Source: Paraglaciecola algarum (GTDB lineage: Bacteria > Pseudomonadota > Gammaproteobacteria > Enterobacterales > Alteromonadaceae). From it: a stretch of 64,000 bases of DNA. The notes beneath the pieces were generated by a model that searched no databases, was not told the DNA's origin, and saw only the letters and a program-made list of their open reading frames with translations. Below are positions 8,185 to 16,829 of the stretch, piece after piece. The first letter of the stretch is position 1, and each line of letters begins with the position of its first letter. The translations under genes were made by a program, and so were the position numbers. Where the stretch lies: contig NZ_JAKGAS010000007.1 in NCBI RefSeq assembly GCF_021532655.1, forward strand, positions 186,001 to 250,000. The letters run 5' to 3'.

Positions 8185-9161
8185 TATTTATTTTTGCTGT
8201 TTTTCTGCTGACCCTTCTCGTAATTACTGCCATAGCGATTGTGCGCACAAAAGATCTGTTCGTGGCGGTAATGTTAACCTCTATATTTAGCTTATTGATG
8301 GCGGCAAATTTTTTCATTCTAGATGCAGCCGATGTTGCTCTAACTGAGGCAGCGGTAGGTGCAGGTGTGACAACAGTGATTTTTCTATGTGCTTTAGGTT
8401 TGACCGGATACAAAGAAAAACCTAGAAAGAAAAAGCGTTGGGTGGCCCAAGTTACAGTAGGTATCTTGACGCTACTGATTATCTACGCCACTTTTGACAC
8501 ACCTAGATTAGGAGATCCAGATGCTCCTGTTCACCTACATGTAGCACCTTGGTATTTAGAAAAAACCCCTGAATACATGGATTTCCCTAATGTGGTGACT
8601 GCAGTGCTTAGTAGCTTTCGTGGTTACGACACCTTGGGCGAGGTCTTCGTGGTGTTTGCGGCATGTATTGGCGTGTTATTTATCTTAGGCGTCAGCCCAC
8701 CGCGTAAGTCTATTTCTGTAACTGAAAACACCAGTGGTTTAAAACATCACCTAATTCCTCAAGTTGTGGGACGACTGCTGATCCCATTTATCGTGCTGTT
8801 TGGTCTGTATACGCAATTTCATGGTGAATACGGACCAGGGGGAGGATTTCAAGCAGGAGCGATTATTGCGACCGGAGTGATACTTTACGCTCTGCTCGAA
8901 GGGGAAGCAAAAGCATTAAAAGCGGTTCCTCGTAATGTATTACTTGGGATGGTAATCGGCGGTGCCCTTTTGTTTGGATGTGTTGGAGTTATTTGTATGA
9001 TATTGGGTGGAAACTTTTTAGATTATTCAGTACTTTCTTCCGACACCGTATTTGGACAACAATTAGGAATTTTGATCATCGAGGCTGGGGTTGGCATGGC
9101 AGTTTGTGGAGCCCTCTTATCTATTTTCCATGCATTCGCTGCCCGTGAGAGTACATTATGA
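8181..9161 (+). CDS. mnhB: antiporter subunit with MbhD(DUF4040)-MbhE-MnhB domains fused
   Basis: This 326-residue protein carries three modules that in Bacillus-type Mrp systems sit at the C-terminus of MrpA and in MrpB. Residues about 1-75 look like MbhD/DUF4040 (VAVMLTSIFSLLMAANFF, DVALTEAAVGAGVTTVIFL). Residues about 85-180 look like MbhE, ending in a helix plus the VSPPRK loop. Residues about 190-326 are MnhB (FGLYTQFHGEYGPGGGFQAG). It should form part of the proton-path membrane domain. The 4-bp overlaps on both sides place it firmly in the operon. The domain split relative to canonical MrpA/MrpB is the notable point. Confidence 0.88.
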   Translation: MIFIFAVFLLTLLVITAIAIVRTKDLFVAVMLTSIFSLLMAANFFILDAADVALTEAAVGAGVTTVIFLCALGLTGYKEKPRKKKRWVAQVTVGILTLLIIYATFDTPRLGDPDAPVHLHVAPWYLEKTPEYMDFPNVVTAVLSSFRGYDTLGEVFVVFAACIGVLFILGVSPPRKSISVTENTSGLKHHLIPQVVGRLLIPFIVLFGLYTQFHGEYGPGGGFQAGAIIATGVILYALLEGEAKALKAVPRNVLLGMVIGGALLFGCVGVICMILGGNFLDYSVLSSDTVFGQQLGILIIEAGVGMAVCGALLSIFHAFAARESTL

Positions 9162-9517
9162 AACTATTAGAACTCCTTGGATATTTCAATTATTGGGTAT
9201 TTGCTATCATATTAACCGTTGGGTTATACGCTGTAATAAGCAAAAGTAATTTGATCAAAAAACTTATCGGTTTATCAATATTTCAGTCAGCAGTATTTCT
9301 CATGTATATAACTATGGACAAGGTTGAAGGTGGAACAGCTCCGATTATTCAAGCGGGTATGAAAGACCAAGTATTTTCAAATCCCCTGCCACAAGTACTA
9401 ATTTTAACAGCCATAGTGGTTGGGGTCTCGACTCTTGCATTAGGCCTAGCCATGGTGGTGCGCATTAAAGAAAGTTACGGCACCATTGAAGAAAACGAAA
9501 TATTGGGCGCTGACTAA
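9158..9517 (+). CDS. mnhC: Na+/H+ antiporter subunit C (MnhC/MrpC, NuoK-like)
   Basis: A 119-residue, three-helix protein homologous to NuoK of complex I. It shows NLIKKLIGLSIFQSAVFLMYI, the acidic residues within helices, and PLPQVLILTAIVVGVSTLALGLAMV. NuoK/MrpC carries glutamates in the central membrane proton pathway. It overlaps the preceding gene by 4 bp and is followed after 5 bp by a MrpD-type subunit. Confidence 0.93.
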   Translation: MKLLELLGYFNYWVFAIILTVGLYAVISKSNLIKKLIGLSIFQSAVFLMYITMDKVEGGTAPIIQAGMKDQVFSNPLPQVLILTAIVVGVSTLALGLAMVVRIKESYGTIEENEILGAD

Positions 9518-9522
9518 TTACT

Positions 9523-11016
9523 ATGGATTTATTAGCACATCTTCCTGCACTTCAAGTCATTGTGCCGATGTTATCGGCGCCACTGATTGTATTATTACAA
9601 CCACGAGGATTAGCTTGGGCTGGCGCTACAGCGGTAGCATTACTCAGTTTTGCTATTGCAGTCTCTTTAACTCTAGCTGTTTTAGATGGACAAACAATTG
9701 AATATGCTATGGGTGGCTGGCCCGCACCATATGGTATTGCGCTGTCTGTAGATGCATTTAGTGCATTAATGTTACTTGTAGTAACAGGTGCAAGCACTGC
9801 AGCATTACTCGCAGCTAAACCAAGTATCGATAAGCAAATAGAACTAGGGCGTCAACCTCTTTTTTACTCAGCTTGGCTACTTGTACTATCTGGTCTAGTG
9901 GGCATTGTAGTAGCGGCCGATGCATTCAATATATTTGTATTTATGGAAATTTCATCTTTAGCCAGTTACATATTAATTGCTGGGGGGCCCGATAGGAGAG
10001 CACTGCCAGCTGTTTTCAAATATCTAATTATGGGAACGATCGGTGCTACATTCTATCTGATTGGCGTAGGCCTAATTTACATGATGACTGGCACACTTAA
10101 TCTTGCTGATATGGAAGCTAGGATAGGTGATGTGGTCGAGATAAACCCAGTATTAGTTGCAGCTGGTTTTATTACCATTGGCTTGGCACTTAAAGCAGCG
10201 GTGTTCCCGCTGCATGTATGGGTCCCCAACGCTTATACCCATGCTCCGCACATGGTGACAGTATTTCTTGCTGCTTGTGCCACTAAAGTTTCCTTATATG
10301 TATTGATACGGTTTGATTACATGGTTTTTCAATCCAAACTTGTCGATCACGATATGCAATTTGCCATGTTTGCCATGCCATTGGCGATCCTTGGAATATT
10401 AGTTGCTTCAGCTGTAGCCATGTTCGAAGGACATCTCAAACGACTATTAGCCTCATCCTCTGTAGCACAAATTGGCTATATATTATTAGGAGCCAGCTTA
10501 GTTAGTGTTATAGGCCTCAGTGCTAGCGCAACACACTTATTCAACCATGCGTTAGCAAAAGGAGGGTTATTCTTAGCTGTAGCCTGCCTAGCTTACCAAT
10601 ATAAAGATCTACGTCTTGACCAATTAGGTGGGGCTTCAACACGTATGCCATGGACTTGCGCCGCTTTTGTAGTCTGTGGTTTAAGTTTAATTGGAGTACC
10701 GGGTACCGCTGGGTTTATTAGTAAGTGGCTGCTTATTAACGCTGCACTACAAAGTGGACCTTGGGGCTGGGGTTTAGTCGCGATTATTCTAATCAGCTCC
10801 TTGATGGCTGTAGTTTATATTTGGCGTATTGTTGAAGCCTTATATTTTAACGATCCAGTCGAAGACGACGTTCTTACATCATCAGAAGCGCCACTCCAGT
10901 TACTTTTAATTACGGGGCTTGTAGCGATATTGAACATATACTTTGGTATATTTCCACAGGTTCCATTAGAGCTAGCAAATAGTGCAGCGGCTTTGCTAAT
11001 GGAGGGCGCTAAATGA
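9523..11016 (+). CDS. mnhD: Na+/H+ antiporter subunit D, first antiporter-core subunit
   Basis: A 497-residue polytopic protein of the NuoM/N-MrpD family (proton_antipo_M), with about 14 transmembrane helices. Conserved features include the helix-5 glutamate in FMEISSLASYIL and the helix-7/8 segment KAAVFPLHVWVPNAYTHAP, whose lysine is part of the proton relay. HLFNHALAKGGLFLAVA and GVPGTAGFISKW are further family signatures. It is the first of three such cores in this operon and overlaps the next gene by 4 bp. Confidence 0.92.
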   Translation: MDLLAHLPALQVIVPMLSAPLIVLLQPRGLAWAGATAVALLSFAIAVSLTLAVLDGQTIEYAMGGWPAPYGIALSVDAFSALMLLVVTGASTAALLAAKPSIDKQIELGRQPLFYSAWLLVLSGLVGIVVAADAFNIFVFMEISSLASYILIAGGPDRRALPAVFKYLIMGTIGATFYLIGVGLIYMMTGTLNLADMEARIGDVVEINPVLVAAGFITIGLALKAAVFPLHVWVPNAYTHAPHMVTVFLAACATKVSLYVLIRFDYMVFQSKLVDHDMQFAMFAMPLAILGILVASAVAMFEGHLKRLLASSSVAQIGYILLGASLVSVIGLSASATHLFNHALAKGGLFLAVACLAYQYKDLRLDQLGGASTRMPWTCAAFVVCGLSLIGVPGTAGFISKWLLINAALQSGPWGWGLVAIILISSLMAVVYIWRIVEALYFNDPVEDDVLTSSEAPLQLLLITGLVAILNIYFGIFPQVPLELANSAAALLMEGAK

Positions 11017-12479
11017 TACCAGAAACGGCTATATTAGCCGCTATAGTTTTACCTTTAGCTGGCGCGTTGGCAATTGCTCTTGCGGGTCGAATTAGTCCTA
11101 ATCTTCGTGAAGCGGCAACCGCAATTACAGCGATCAGTTTGATCTGGGTGGTGTGGGGATTGTTACCGACTTTAATGGAAGGCGGACGTCCCTCCGTAGA
11201 GGTTAGCGAAGTGTTGCCAGGTTTGAGTATAGCGTTTAAAGTTGAACCGCTCGGCATGTTATTCGCAGCATTAGCATCAGGGCTTTGGTTGATTAATTCG
11301 ATATATTCCGTTGGCTATATGCGCGGAAATAATGAAAAAAATCAAACTCGATTTTTCGCTTGTTTTGCCCTTGCTCTATCAGCGACTATGGGTATCGCTT
11401 TTGCTGGTAACTTATTTACCTTATTTTTATTCTACGAACTATTAACCCTATCTACCTATCCTTTAGTCGCTCACAAAGGTGATGCTGCAACGGTTCGTTC
11501 TGCCAGAATATATTTAGGTGTTTTATTAAGTACATCTATTGGGCTATTTCTACCAGCTATAATATGGACCTATATGGCAGCTGGAACAGGTGACTTCACA
11601 GCTGGTGGGATCCTCGCAGGAAAATTGAATGATCCAGAAATAGGATTATTGCTTGGCCTATTTGTATTTGGTATCGGTAAAGCGGCTGTAATGCCCATGC
11701 ACAAGTGGCTGCCAGCCGCAATGGTAGCACCCACCCCTGTGAGTGCATTATTACACGCTGTTGCAGTAGTAAAAGCCGGTGTATTCGCGATCACCAAAAT
11801 TATTGTATATATATTTGGCATTGACTTTCTATTTGCCGCACCCAGTTCGCAATGGCTATTATATGCAGCCGCATTCACCATAATTACAGCCAGTTTAGTG
11901 GCAATGCGTCAAACTAATATTAAGCGTTTATTAGCCTACTCAACCATTGCTCAACTTTCTTATGTCGTTATGGCAGCGGCAATTTTAAAACCATTAGCCG
12001 AAGTAGGAGCTGCCATACACATGGTGGCTCATGCCTTTGGTAAAATAACCTTATTTTTTGCAGCAGGTGCAATCTACGTCGCATCAAAGAAAACTGAAAT
12101 AGCTCAATTGCGCGGTATTGGTAAGCGTATGCCTTGGACTATGGCGGCATTTACTATTGGTGCACTCAGCATGATTGGGGTTCCACCAACCGCTGGATTC
12201 GTATCTAAATGGTACATTCTAGCCGGAGCATTTGAAGCCAATAACCTAATAGCTGTATTCACTATAATTGGTAGTACGGTATTAAACGCAGCCTACTTTT
12301 TACCTATTTTATATATGGTTTGGTTTGAACAAGAAAAAGAAGGTGGAAAGGAGCACGGTGAAGCTCCGGTGTTAGCTGTTTTAGCATTATGTTTAACCGC
12401 CTTACTAACGCTAGGATTCTTTTTGTTTAATGGTCCAGTAATTGAATTGGAAAGCCAAGTTGTGAAGGGGCTCGGTTAA
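11013..12479 (+). CDS. second antiporter-core subunit, NuoL/MrpA-core-like
   Basis: A 488-residue polytopic member of the same proton_antipo_M family. The segments FYELLTLSTYPLVAHKG and KAAVMPMHKWLPAAMVAPTP, then HAVAVVKAGVF, resemble the NuoL/MrpA core more than the preceding subunit does. It lacks the long C-terminal MrpA extension, whose DUF4040 part is found fused to MnhB instead. I infer that it supplies the MrpA antiporter core. It could alternatively be named subunit D. It is followed one base later by a small membrane gene. Confidence 0.85.
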   Translation: MIPETAILAAIVLPLAGALAIALAGRISPNLREAATAITAISLIWVVWGLLPTLMEGGRPSVEVSEVLPGLSIAFKVEPLGMLFAALASGLWLINSIYSVGYMRGNNEKNQTRFFACFALALSATMGIAFAGNLFTLFLFYELLTLSTYPLVAHKGDAATVRSARIYLGVLLSTSIGLFLPAIIWTYMAAGTGDFTAGGILAGKLNDPEIGLLLGLFVFGIGKAAVMPMHKWLPAAMVAPTPVSALLHAVAVVKAGVFAITKIIVYIFGIDFLFAAPSSQWLLYAAAFTIITASLVAMRQTNIKRLLAYSTIAQLSYVVMAAAILKPLAEVGAAIHMVAHAFGKITLFFAAGAIYVASKKTEIAQLRGIGKRMPWTMAAFTIGALSMIGVPPTAGFVSKWYILAGAFEANNLIAVFTIIGSTVLNAAYFLPILYMVWFEQEKEGGKEHGEAPVLAVLALCLTALLTLGFFLFNGPVIELESQVVKGLG

Positions 12480-12480
12480 T

Positions 12481-12795
12481 ATGAATGATGAAAAACAACT
12501 ACATTGGCTAGTGCGACCTTCAACTATTCGTAAATTATGGATCGGTTTTAGTATTGTTTTAGCCTTAACCGTATTGGCTCAAACTGTTATATATGTAAAA
12601 GGCTACTTCGGCTTTGATGCTTGGTTTGGGTTTGGTGCAGTGTACGGATTCACGAGTTGTTTGATAATGGTTTTAATCGCTAAATTATTGGGTTTAGTGC
12701 TGAAACGGCCCGAAAATTATTACAATGAAAATCAGCACGAACCAACTGTTAACTCTGAGCAAACATCAGTAAAGGAGAGCAATAATGGAGTTTGA
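12481..12795 (+). CDS. small membrane protein of the Mrp operon
   Basis: A 104-residue protein with two hydrophobic helices (about residues 19-40 and 50-70) and a hydrophilic tail. It has no name I can assign. It starts one base after the preceding antiporter core and overlaps the next core gene by 11 bp, so it is inside the operon and translationally coupled. An accessory or assembly role in the antiporter complex is inferred from position alone. Confidence 0.75.
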   Translation: MNDEKQLHWLVRPSTIRKLWIGFSIVLALTVLAQTVIYVKGYFGFDAWFGFGAVYGFTSCLIMVLIAKLLGLVLKRPENYYNENQHEPTVNSEQTSVKESNNGV

Positions 12796-14494
12796 AATGC
12801 TTTCTCCCGCACTCATATTACTAATTGCTTCAGTTCTTATAGGCTTAGTCAAAGGTCATGCTCGAACGGCTGTTATACTACTTGCCCCACTAATGACCTT
12901 ATGGGCCATCTGGCAGGTTCCTGATGGAGTTCAAACAACTGTTAAGTTTCTCTCATATTATATTGAGCCCGTTGAGGGTAGCCCACTAAGAAGGCTGTTT
13001 GCCACTGTATTTGCCATTATGGTGTTTGTTGGCGGCCTATATGCTTTTCGTATCGCAAAATGGTATGAACTAGCTGCAGCTTTTGCCTATGCAGCTGGCG
13101 CTATTGGCGTTTGTTTTGCTGGTGATTTAATTACCATGTTTTTATATTGGGAGTTAATGGCAATTTTTTCCACTATAGTTGTTTGGTGTGGTGGAACGCC
13201 TGCCGCACGGGCTGCTGGAATTCGATACGCCATTATGCATTTGCTCGGAGGAGTGATACTTAAAGTAGGCATCGAAGGCGTGGTGGTAGGTACTGGTTCA
13301 ATTCAAATTCAGCCTATGTTGGCGACTGATTTCGCAACTTGGATGATTCTGATAGGCATTCTAATTAATGCTGCTGCACCGTTTGTGTCGTCATGGCTGT
13401 CAGATGCATACCCCGAGTCTAGTCCAACAGGCTCGGTTTTCTTGTCAGCATTTACGACCAAAACTGCTGTATTAGCTCTAATACTGTTATTCCCCGGAGA
13501 GTCGGTACTGATAGGTCTAGGCCTTTTCATGGTAATGTATGGAATTATTTATGCGCTACTCGAAAACGATGTACGTCGAATTTTGGCTTACTCTATCGTT
13601 AACCAAGTAGGTTTCATGGTAGTAGCTGTAGGCATTGGTACCGAGATGGCACTCAATGGGGCTGCAGCTCATGCCTTTGCTCATATTGTCTATAAGGCAC
13701 TTTTATTCATGAGCGCAGGTGTGGTTATCTATCGAACAGGTAAAAATAAATGTATTGAATTGGGCGGTCTTTTTAGAACTATGCCCATCACTTGTGTCTG
13801 CGGCATTATTGGTGCCCTGGCTATTTCTAGTTTTCCGCTTACTTCAGGCTTCACCACAAAAAGTATGATCTCTCAAGCAGCTGTTGATATGAATCTCATG
13901 TGGGTATATATGGGGCTAACCGCAGCGTCAGCAGGTGTATTTTTACATGCTGGAATCAAATTTCCTTGGTTTGTATTTTTCCAAAAAGACTCAGGCTTAA
14001 GACCAAAGGATGCACCATGGAACATGAGTGTGGCAATGATCATTTTCGCCAGTATTTGTATTTTATTGGGCGTTTTTCCCGAACTACTTTATGGTTTGTT
14101 ACCTTACCCTGTTAATTACCAACCTTACTCAATTGGGAAAGTACTATTCTATTTACAGTTACTGTTATTTTCAGGATTGGCATTTTTTGTACTTTTACCA
14201 ATGATGAAACGAACTATGACCATAAGCCTCGATACTGACTGGTTATGGAGGCGCGCCGCATATTCCTTACTTCAAATAGTCGAGAGAGCTTTGGGCACAA
14301 TATCGGCAATGTTATCAATACAGAAAAAACGCATACAAAACCTCTTACAAGCTATGGCGGTTCGCTACTTAGGCCAACCACATACTGCAGATAGTAAAGA
14401 GCGCAGTATATTTGCCCGTTCATGGACTGTAGGCACCACTGCTTTATGGATAGCCGGGTTGTTATCTGCATATGTTTTGCTTTACTACCTATAA
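12785..14494 (+). CDS. third antiporter-core subunit, diverged MrpA/D-like
   Basis: A 569-residue polytopic protein with the proton_antipo_M core (FLYWELMAIFSTIVVWCGG, AFAHIVYKALLFMSAG, SFPLTSGFTTKSM). The usual KAAxxPLHxWLPxA segment is altered to INAAAPFVSSWLSDAYPESSP, so the first relay lysine is absent there. An extra C-terminal region (about residues 470-569) contains an amphipathic stretch and a final transmembrane helix. Its start (ATG 12785) has an AAGGAG-type ribosome site inside the preceding gene. It is the last gene of the operon, followed by a 12-bp hairpin. Confidence 0.85.
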   Translation: MEFEMLSPALILLIASVLIGLVKGHARTAVILLAPLMTLWAIWQVPDGVQTTVKFLSYYIEPVEGSPLRRLFATVFAIMVFVGGLYAFRIAKWYELAAAFAYAAGAIGVCFAGDLITMFLYWELMAIFSTIVVWCGGTPAARAAGIRYAIMHLLGGVILKVGIEGVVVGTGSIQIQPMLATDFATWMILIGILINAAAPFVSSWLSDAYPESSPTGSVFLSAFTTKTAVLALILLFPGESVLIGLGLFMVMYGIIYALLENDVRRILAYSIVNQVGFMVVAVGIGTEMALNGAAAHAFAHIVYKALLFMSAGVVIYRTGKNKCIELGGLFRTMPITCVCGIIGALAISSFPLTSGFTTKSMISQAAVDMNLMWVYMGLTAASAGVFLHAGIKFPWFVFFQKDSGLRPKDAPWNMSVAMIIFASICILLGVFPELLYGLLPYPVNYQPYSIGKVLFYLQLLLFSGLAFFVLLPMMKRTMTISLDTDWLWRRAAYSLLQIVERALGTISAMLSIQKKRIQNLLQAMAVRYLGQPHTADSKERSIFARSWTVGTTALWIAGLLSAYVLLYYL

Positions 14495-14507
14495 GCAAAT
14501 CGTCCAT

Positions 14508-14541
14508 CTCATAAAGGGCTTAAAAATCTGCCCTTTATGAG
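14508..14541 (+). terminator. hairpin ending the Mrp operon
   Basis: CTCATAAAGGGC (14508-14519) pairs perfectly with GCCCTTTATGAG (14530-14541) around a 10-nt loop, 14 bp after the last operon stop codon. There is no strong T-run, but position and a 12-bp stem support a transcription end. Confidence 0.6.
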
Positions 14542-14986
14542 TTACTGAAGAGTTTAGGTGTTACCAATATTGGCAAACGGTGAAATAGGCTCAAGATAGT
14601 AAATTGGATTTTTGTTTTCAACAACCTCACTAAAAACATCTACGGCCAGCAATTCACTTATTGCTCAACAAGCTGTGATTCAGCTCACACTAAATGAATA
14701 TGCTAGTTGATTCTTAAAGTGAACTTTATCACTCGCAACCATCTGTCTAGAGCCAATTTAATTTCCATGGTTCTAGCTTGCATTTTGGCGTAATTTTTGG
14801 ACTCAAGATGCAGTTACATGCGATACAAAACCAGTCCCTAACTGCACAATAAAATTTAAATCTACAAAAGTAGCATTAGGTTGAATATGCTGGTCTAGCA
14901 TTCTATATTTATTATCAACCCCATAATAAAAGGATTTATGTCATGTTTAGATGGCAACTTTTTGAGCAGATTAGGAATGCTATCCC
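14542..14986. other. intergenic region with no gene seen
   Basis: About 445 bp between the Mrp hairpin and the muramidase gene. I see no open frame with coding character. A 10-bp palindrome, CCAATATTGG, lies at 14564-14573. The region presumably holds the muramidase promoter, but I cannot place it with confidence. Confidence 0.4.
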
Positions 14987-16363
14987 ATGCTAGGCGCAGT
15001 TTCAGCTTCGATACTAAACGTGAGGAGTATGCCTGCCGCTAGCAGTTCAATTCTTGGTCAAGTTAGCCATGGAATGGTGCTAAAAGGTAATGGGCCTCAT
15101 AAAAACTGGATACAAATCAATTATAAAGATACTTTTGGCTTTGTTGCAGCCCAATATATACAACCGCTCAATGATCTATCACGCTTAACCGGCACGGTTA
15201 ACACTGCAAGACTGAATGTTAGACAATCCCCTACTGCGAGTTCTAAATATCTAGCTACTTTACATTTAGGCGCTTCTATTAAGACACTAGCAATTCTGGA
15301 TAATTGGTTGGAAATCGAGTTCAACGGTTCAACTGCATATGTTGCATCTCAATATGTGGATTTAGTTTATGTATCAAAAGGCTATTACGCCAGAGTGAAC
15401 ACCAATTTGCTCAATGTGCGTTCTGCGCCAGAGTCGCATGCCAACTTGTTTGGTCAGTTATCTATTGATTCTAAAGTTTGGGTTGAAGGAGCCCAACAAG
15501 GTTGGAGTCAAATTCGCTTCAATGGTAATCGTGCATATGTCGCCAATAAGTATTTAACTCAGATAGATTTGAGTCAAAATAACTTAACAGAATTTGAGCC
15601 TATTACTTTAGCTGACAGCCAAGACGAACCGCCAATTCCAATCGAAGAACATGGCCAACAATTATCTAGATTAACACCTACTAGTCTTTTATCCGTTACT
15701 GGCACAAGTGAACAAAGAAACGTCGCTGCTACGTGGAATAGATGGGGCGCATTATTACAAAATTTATGTCACAAAAAACATTTAGATGTTTCTTGCGCAT
15801 TGGCAGTACTGTGCGTGGAAAGCTCAGGGAAAGGTTTCGAGCAAAACAACGGCGACAAAATGATCATTCGTTTTGAAAATCACAAGTTTTGGAAATTTTG
15901 GGGTAAACATAATCCACAACAATTTAGGCAGCATTTTCAATACAGTAATCAAAAAGTATGGCAAGGGCACAAATGGAGAAACGATAACGATTCTGAGTGG
16001 CAATCCTTTCATGGCAATCAAAATAGTGAATGGCAAGTTTTTCAATTCGCTCGCCAGTTAAATGAAGATGCGGCTATGTTATCAATTAGCATGGGAGCGC
16101 CACAAATTATGGGTTTCCATTTTGAGCGTATTGGTTACCAATCCATAGTTGAAATGTTTGACGCCTTTTCGCACAGCATTCAAGGACAAATTAACGGATT
16201 ATTCGACTTTTTTTCACCTAGGATGTTGCAATATTTACAAGACTTAGACTTTGAGTCGTTTGCTGGTATGTATAACGGCAATGGACAAAAAAAAATTTAT
16301 GGAGACAAGATACAAAAACATTACGCAGCATTTAAAAAAGTAATGCCCAACTTAACAGACTAA
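14987..16363 (+). CDS. triple-SH3 N-acetylmuramidase (endolysin-like)
   Basis: A 458-residue protein with three bacterial SH3 repeats (about 1-57, 63-122, 131-187; each with xLNVRSxP and a closing GYVAxxYL-type motif), a linker, and a C-terminal N-acetylmuramidase domain of the DUF3380/PF11860 type (about 250-455). The domain contains AVLCVESSGKGF, whose glutamate is the likely catalytic acid, and MGAPQIMGFHF. The SH3 repeats should bind the cell wall. No signal peptide is visible and the frame closes just upstream, so export would depend on a holin. AGGAA lies 9 bp before this ATG and supports it as the start. The next gene, 17 bp downstream, is a holin. Confidence 0.85.
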   Translation: MLGAVSASILNVRSMPAASSSILGQVSHGMVLKGNGPHKNWIQINYKDTFGFVAAQYIQPLNDLSRLTGTVNTARLNVRQSPTASSKYLATLHLGASIKTLAILDNWLEIEFNGSTAYVASQYVDLVYVSKGYYARVNTNLLNVRSAPESHANLFGQLSIDSKVWVEGAQQGWSQIRFNGNRAYVANKYLTQIDLSQNNLTEFEPITLADSQDEPPIPIEEHGQQLSRLTPTSLLSVTGTSEQRNVAATWNRWGALLQNLCHKKHLDVSCALAVLCVESSGKGFEQNNGDKMIIRFENHKFWKFWGKHNPQQFRQHFQYSNQKVWQGHKWRNDNDSEWQSFHGNQNSEWQVFQFARQLNEDAAMLSISMGAPQIMGFHFERIGYQSIVEMFDAFSHSIQGQINGLFDFFSPRMLQYLQDLDFESFAGMYNGNGQKKIYGDKIQKHYAAFKKVMPNLTD

Positions 16364-16380
16364 CTTTCGAGGAAAAAAAC

Positions 16381-16812
16381 ATGAACGTATTTTCTTTTAT
16401 CAGCAATATTTTCGAACCAGCAGTCAAACTTATTGATGAAATTCACACCAGCGACGAAGAAAAATTACAACTTCAAGCACAAATAAAAGCGGTCGAAAAT
16501 GAATTACTAGCAAAAGTAATGGATTACGAAAGCCAACTATTAAAAAGCAAAACAGCCATCATTACGGCAGAAGCCACTGGACAATCATGGATCCAAAGAA
16601 ACTGGCGACCCATCACTATGTTAACTTTTTTAGTATTAGTAGTATTAGACAGCTTTGGGGTGTTAGCGTTTAGATTATCAGAAGATGCTTGGACCTTATT
16701 AAAAATTGGCTTGGGGGGCTACGTAGCAGGTCGTTCTGCAGAAAAAATCACTCAACAATATTTACAAGCTAGACCCGCAGAAAACAAAAACAACGGCATT
16801 GCCAAAGGCTAA
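16381..16812 (+). CDS. 3TM holin (GTA_holin_3TM family)
   Basis: A 143-residue protein with a hydrophilic, coiled-coil-prone N-terminal half (about 20-65) followed by SWIQRNWRPITMLTFLVLV, the signature of the three-TM holin family named for gene-transfer-agent release, and a second hydrophobic segment near 105-120. It would permeabilise the inner membrane so that a cytoplasmic muramidase can reach the wall. It directly follows the muramidase, preceded by a GAGGAAA ribosome site. No capsid, tail, terminase or integrase genes are nearby. Confidence 0.85.
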   Translation: MNVFSFISNIFEPAVKLIDEIHTSDEEKLQLQAQIKAVENELLAKVMDYESQLLKSKTAIITAEATGQSWIQRNWRPITMLTFLVLVVLDSFGVLAFRLSEDAWTLLKIGLGGYVAGRSAEKITQQYLQARPAENKNNGIAKG

Positions 16813-16829
16813 CTGATTGTTTTTAGGGG

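Noticed and set aside
14564..14573. CCAATATTGG palindrome after the Mrp operon
   Set aside because: Ten bases, AT-rich, with no known site or second copy. It is likely chance.
14987..16812. complete prophage
   Set aside because: Only the muramidase and holin are present. There is no integrase, terminase, portal, capsid or tail gene.
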